The notes under the pieces: model-generated | The model's input: the letters and a program-made list of their open reading frames with translations, nothing else | Databases searched by the model: none | What the model was told of the DNA's origin: nothing | Made by a program: the position numbers and the translations under genes | Assembly (NCBI GenBank): GCA_024642025.1 | Contig: JAHEBY010000141.1 | Span: 1 to 6,891 of the forward strand | From: Comamonadaceae bacterium | Lineage (GTDB): Bacteria; Pseudomonadota; Gammaproteobacteria; Burkholderiales; Burkholderiaceae_C | DNA: 6,891 bases | Direction: 5' to 3' | Shown: positions 4,910 through 6,891 of the stretch, one piece after another | How the letters are laid out: the number at the start of each line of letters is the position of its first letter | How positions within the stretch are numbered: position 1 is the stretch's first letter

Positions 4910-6891
4910 TCAGCTGAGCCCGCTGCGCTGGCGGGCCAGATCGGCGTACCAGTCCATGCAGCCGGGGTTGGCCATGGCATCCCGGTTCACCACTTTCTCC
5001 AGCGGCTGGCCCAGCAGCAGCTTCTTGACCGGCAGCTCCTGCTTCTTGCCCGATAGCGTGCGCGGAATCTCGGTGACCTGAAAAATGTCGTTGGGCACAA
5101 AGCGCGGCGACAGCGCGGTGCGGATGGCCTGGTTGATCTTCTCGCGCACGCCGTCATCCAGCGCCACGCCGTCGCGCAGCACCACAAACAGCGGCATGTA
5201 GCTCTCGCGGCCCAGGTATTCCAGATCCACCACCATCGAATCCATCACCTCGGGCAGCGCCTCCACCGCCGAGTAGATTTCGCTGGTGCCCATGCGAAGG
5301 CCAAAGCGGTTGATGGTGGCGTCGCTGCGGCCATAAATCACGCAGCCGCCGTCCGGGCCGACCTTGAGCCAGTCGCCGTGACGCCAGACGCCGGGGTACA
5401 TGTCGAAGTAGCTGGACAGGTACCGCTTGTTGCCTTCATCGCCCCAGAAATACAGCGGCATGGAGGGCAGCGGCTGCGTGCAGACCAGTTCGCCCACCTC
5501 GCCAATGACGGGTTGGCCATCTTCGCCCCAGGCTTCCACCGCGCAGCCCAGCAGGCGGCACTGCATCTGGCCGGGCACCTGCGGCAGCTCGCGGTTGCCG
5601 CCGATAAATGCCCCGCAAAAATCGGTCCCCCCTGAAATATTGCACCACCAGATATCTTTTGTACCAAGGCCTTCAAATTGCGCGGTACCCCAGCGCTGCA
5701 CGTCTTCAGGCAGTGGCGATCCGGTGGAGCCCAGCGCGCGCACGGCGCTCAGGTGGCCGCAGGCGGAGATGTCCAGGCCAGACTTCATGCAGTTGGTGAA
5801 GTACGCTGCGCCCGCGCCAAAAAACGTCACCTTGTGGCGCGCCACAAAGCGCCACAGCACACCCCAGTCGGGCTTGTCCTTGCTGCCGCCGGGGTTGCCG
5901 TCGTACAGGCAAATAGTGGTGCCCGTTGCCAGGCCGGCCATTTGTGCGTTCCACATGACCCACCCGGTGGAGCTGTACCAGTGGTAGCGCTCGCCAAAGC
6001 TGTTGGGGTGGTAGCTGCAGCCCACATCGTTGCCCAGGTTCTTGAGCGCCAGCAGGCTCATCAAAATGCCGCCGTGACCATGCACGATGGGTTTGGGCAG
6101 GCCGGTGGTGCCGCTGGAATATACCACCCAGATCGGGTGGTCAAACGGCAGGTTGTCGGGCAAAAAGGCCTCCGTTTGGGCGTTATTTTGGCCTGTAGCC
6201 CCCGTCCAGTATGCACAATCAGCTATTGATTTTGTAGCATTTGCATCGGCATCCGCATCCGCAAAGGGCGTCTGTACCAGCAGCAGGTGCTGCACGCTGG
6301 GCAGTTCGGCGCGCAGTTGCGCCACCACGGCGCTGCGGTCCATCGCACGGCCGCCGTAATAGATGCCGTCCACCGCAATCAGCACCTTCGGCTTGATCTG
6401 GCCAAAACGGTCCAGCACGGCCGGGGTGCCCATGTCAGGCGCACACACGCTCCACACCGCGCCAATGGATACGCATGCCAGACAGCCCACGATGGTTTCG
6501 GGAATGTTGGGCAGGTACGCGGCCACCCGGTCGCCCCGCTGCACGCCCATGCCACGCAGCGTGAGTGCGACGGAAGCCACCTGCCGGCGCAACTCGGGCC
6601 ACGACATCTCGCGCACTTCGCCCAGCTCGTTTTCGCTGATGATGGCACTCAGGCCCGCCGCGTGCGCCGCCCCGGCATGGCGCAACACCTGCTGCGCATA
6701 ATTTACCTGCGCGCCGGGAAACCACACCGCGCCGGGCATACAGTTTCTGGCCAGTGCGGCGGCGTGCGGAGTTGGCGACTGCACTTCAAAATAGTCCCAA
6801 ATGCTCTGCCAAAAGGCGTCAAGGTCGGTCACGGACCAACGCCAGAGTGCGTCGTAGCTGTCAAACCTGAGGCCCCGTTCATGCGTCAACC
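4910..6891 (-). CDS. aacS: acetoacetyl-CoA synthetase (acetoacetate-CoA ligase); 5' end outside window
   Basis: The frame is open from the right edge to a TGA at 4910. It gives 659 residues counted from position 6889 of a protein usually about 650-690 long; RGLRFDSYDALWRWSV normally lies a few dozen residues in, so the true start is outside. The enzyme joins acetoacetate to CoA using ATP via an acyl-adenylate, in the cytoplasm. Landmarks: the ACS-type N-terminal domain (DALWRWSV, VWFPGAQVNYAQQVL), P-loop YSSGTTGLPKP (257-267), YHWYSSTGWVMWN (302-314), GTKDIWWCNISGGTD, GDWLKV with Asp506, YGRSDATINRFGLRMGTSEIY (519-539), and LSGKKQELPVKKLL with the adenylation lysine near 615. The last two motifs distinguish acetoacetyl- from acetyl-CoA synthetase. 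Residues about 210-237 are odd: an Ala-Asp run and a stretch encoded by a repeat-like segment. It is probably the first visible gene of a run with the SDR, cupin and gcdH. Confidence 0.95.
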   Translation of the reverse strand, partial: LTHERGLRFDSYDALWRWSVTDLDAFWQSIWDYFEVQSPTPHAAALARNCMPGAVWFPGAQVNYAQQVLRHAGAAHAAGLSAIISENELGEVREMSWPELRRQVASVALTLRGMGVQRGDRVAAYLPNIPETIVGCLACVSIGAVWSVCAPDMGTPAVLDRFGQIKPKVLIAVDGIYYGGRAMDRSAVVAQLRAELPSVQHLLLVQTPFADADADANATKSIADCAYWTGATGQNNAQTEAFLPDNLPFDHPIWVVYSSGTTGLPKPIVHGHGGILMSLLALKNLGNDVGCSYHPNSFGERYHWYSSTGWVMWNAQMAGLATGTTICLYDGNPGGSKDKPDWGVLWRFVARHKVTFFGAGAAYFTNCMKSGLDISACGHLSAVRALGSTGSPLPEDVQRWGTAQFEGLGTKDIWWCNISGGTDFCGAFIGGNRELPQVPGQMQCRLLGCAVEAWGEDGQPVIGEVGELVCTQPLPSMPLYFWGDEGNKRYLSSYFDMYPGVWRHGDWLKVGPDGGCVIYGRSDATINRFGLRMGTSEIYSAVEALPEVMDSMVVDLEYLGRESYMPLFVVLRDGVALDDGVREKINQAIRTALSPRFVPNDIFQVTEIPRTLSGKKQELPVKKLLLGQPLEKVVNRDAMANPGCMDWYADLARQRSGLS
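6185..6242. repeat. Comamonadaceae-type interspersed repeat-like segment inside aacS
   Basis: This stretch is clearly richer in A and T than the surrounding gene. On the plus strand it contains TTTTGGCCTGTAGC at its left, CAGCTATTGATTTTGTAGC at its right, and GTCCAGTATGCACAAT between. The block order (TTTGGCC, TAGC, a GTCCA-like centre, GCnCAA, CAGCTAT, TTTTGTAGCAT) matches what I recall of short palindromic repeats scattered through Acidovorax/Polaromonas/Rhodoferax genomes, usually between genes. The central dyad appears degraded. In the aacS frame it encodes about residues 217-236 without a stop or frameshift. The family assignment is from memory and not verified. Confidence 0.5.
6243..6260. 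repeat. three tandem hexamers (GCATCS) encoding an Ala-Asp run in aacS
   Basis: GCATCG, GCATCC, GCATCC follow one another on the plus strand. On the coding strand they give an Ala-Asp-Ala-Asp-Ala-Asp run at about residues 210-216. They abut the repeat-like segment, so this linker looks like a site of length variation. Confidence 0.7.

Noticed and set aside
6887..6889. TTG codon as the start of acetoacetyl-CoA synthetase
   Set aside because: The frame stays open to the window edge and the family normally has a few dozen residues before this point, so it is more likely an internal leucine of a truncated gene.
1..6891. tRNA or rRNA genes, CRISPR arrays, insertion sequences, phage genes, toxin-antitoxin or defence genes
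   Set aside because: Almost the whole window is covered by six metabolic genes, the gaps are at most about 150 bases, and none contains spaced direct repeats or transposase-like or RNA-gene-like sequence.

Overview
The window looks like an ordinary chromosomal stretch of a GC-rich betaproteobacterium, most likely Burkholderiales of the Comamonadaceae type (Acidovorax, Polaromonas, Rhodoferax and relatives). The reasons are the dense GC-rich coding, the close match of the proteins to families common there, and an AT-richer short segment at about 6185-6242 that resembles an interspersed repeat I associate with Comamonadaceae genomes. The genus assignment is inference. No RNA gene, insertion sequence, CRISPR array, prophage gene or replication origin was seen.

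Layout, left to right: (1) 1-1059, minus strand, a class III (CaiB/BaiF) CoA-transferase cut off at its C-terminus by the window edge; (2) 1207-2262, plus strand, a metallo-beta-lactamase-fold hydrolase of the NAPE-PLD/RomA-like group; (3) 2309-3505, minus strand, glutaryl-CoA dehydrogenase (gcdH); (4) 3563-4051, minus strand, a small cupin of the 2,4'-dihydroxyacetophenone dioxygenase-like type; (5) 4078-4803, minus strand, a classical short-chain dehydrogenase/reductase; (6) 4910-6891, minus strand, acetoacetyl-CoA synthetase, lacking its first few dozen residues beyond the right edge. Genes 6, 5, 4 and 3 run in one direction with gaps of 106, 26 and 57 bases and could form one operon. The 106-base gap contains three adjacent inverted repeats and may hold a processing, attenuation or operator site.

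A coherent metabolic reading is short-chain dicarboxylate and beta-keto acid catabolism. The CoA-transferase probably makes glutaryl-CoA from glutarate, GcdH oxidises and decarboxylates it to crotonyl-CoA, and that carbon continues through acetoacetyl-CoA. Acetoacetyl-CoA synthetase feeds free acetoacetate into the same pool. The dehydrogenase could interconvert a hydroxy acid and a keto acid, and the cupin could cleave a carbonyl compound, but neither substrate can be read from sequence. The hydrolase gene lies on the opposite strand between the two glutarate genes and may be unrelated.

The most interesting observation is the repeat-like segment lying in frame inside the acetoacetyl-CoA synthetase gene, where it would encode about 20 residues of a linker just ahead of the nucleotide-binding loop. 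I did not find convincing evidence of an undescribed multi-gene system.
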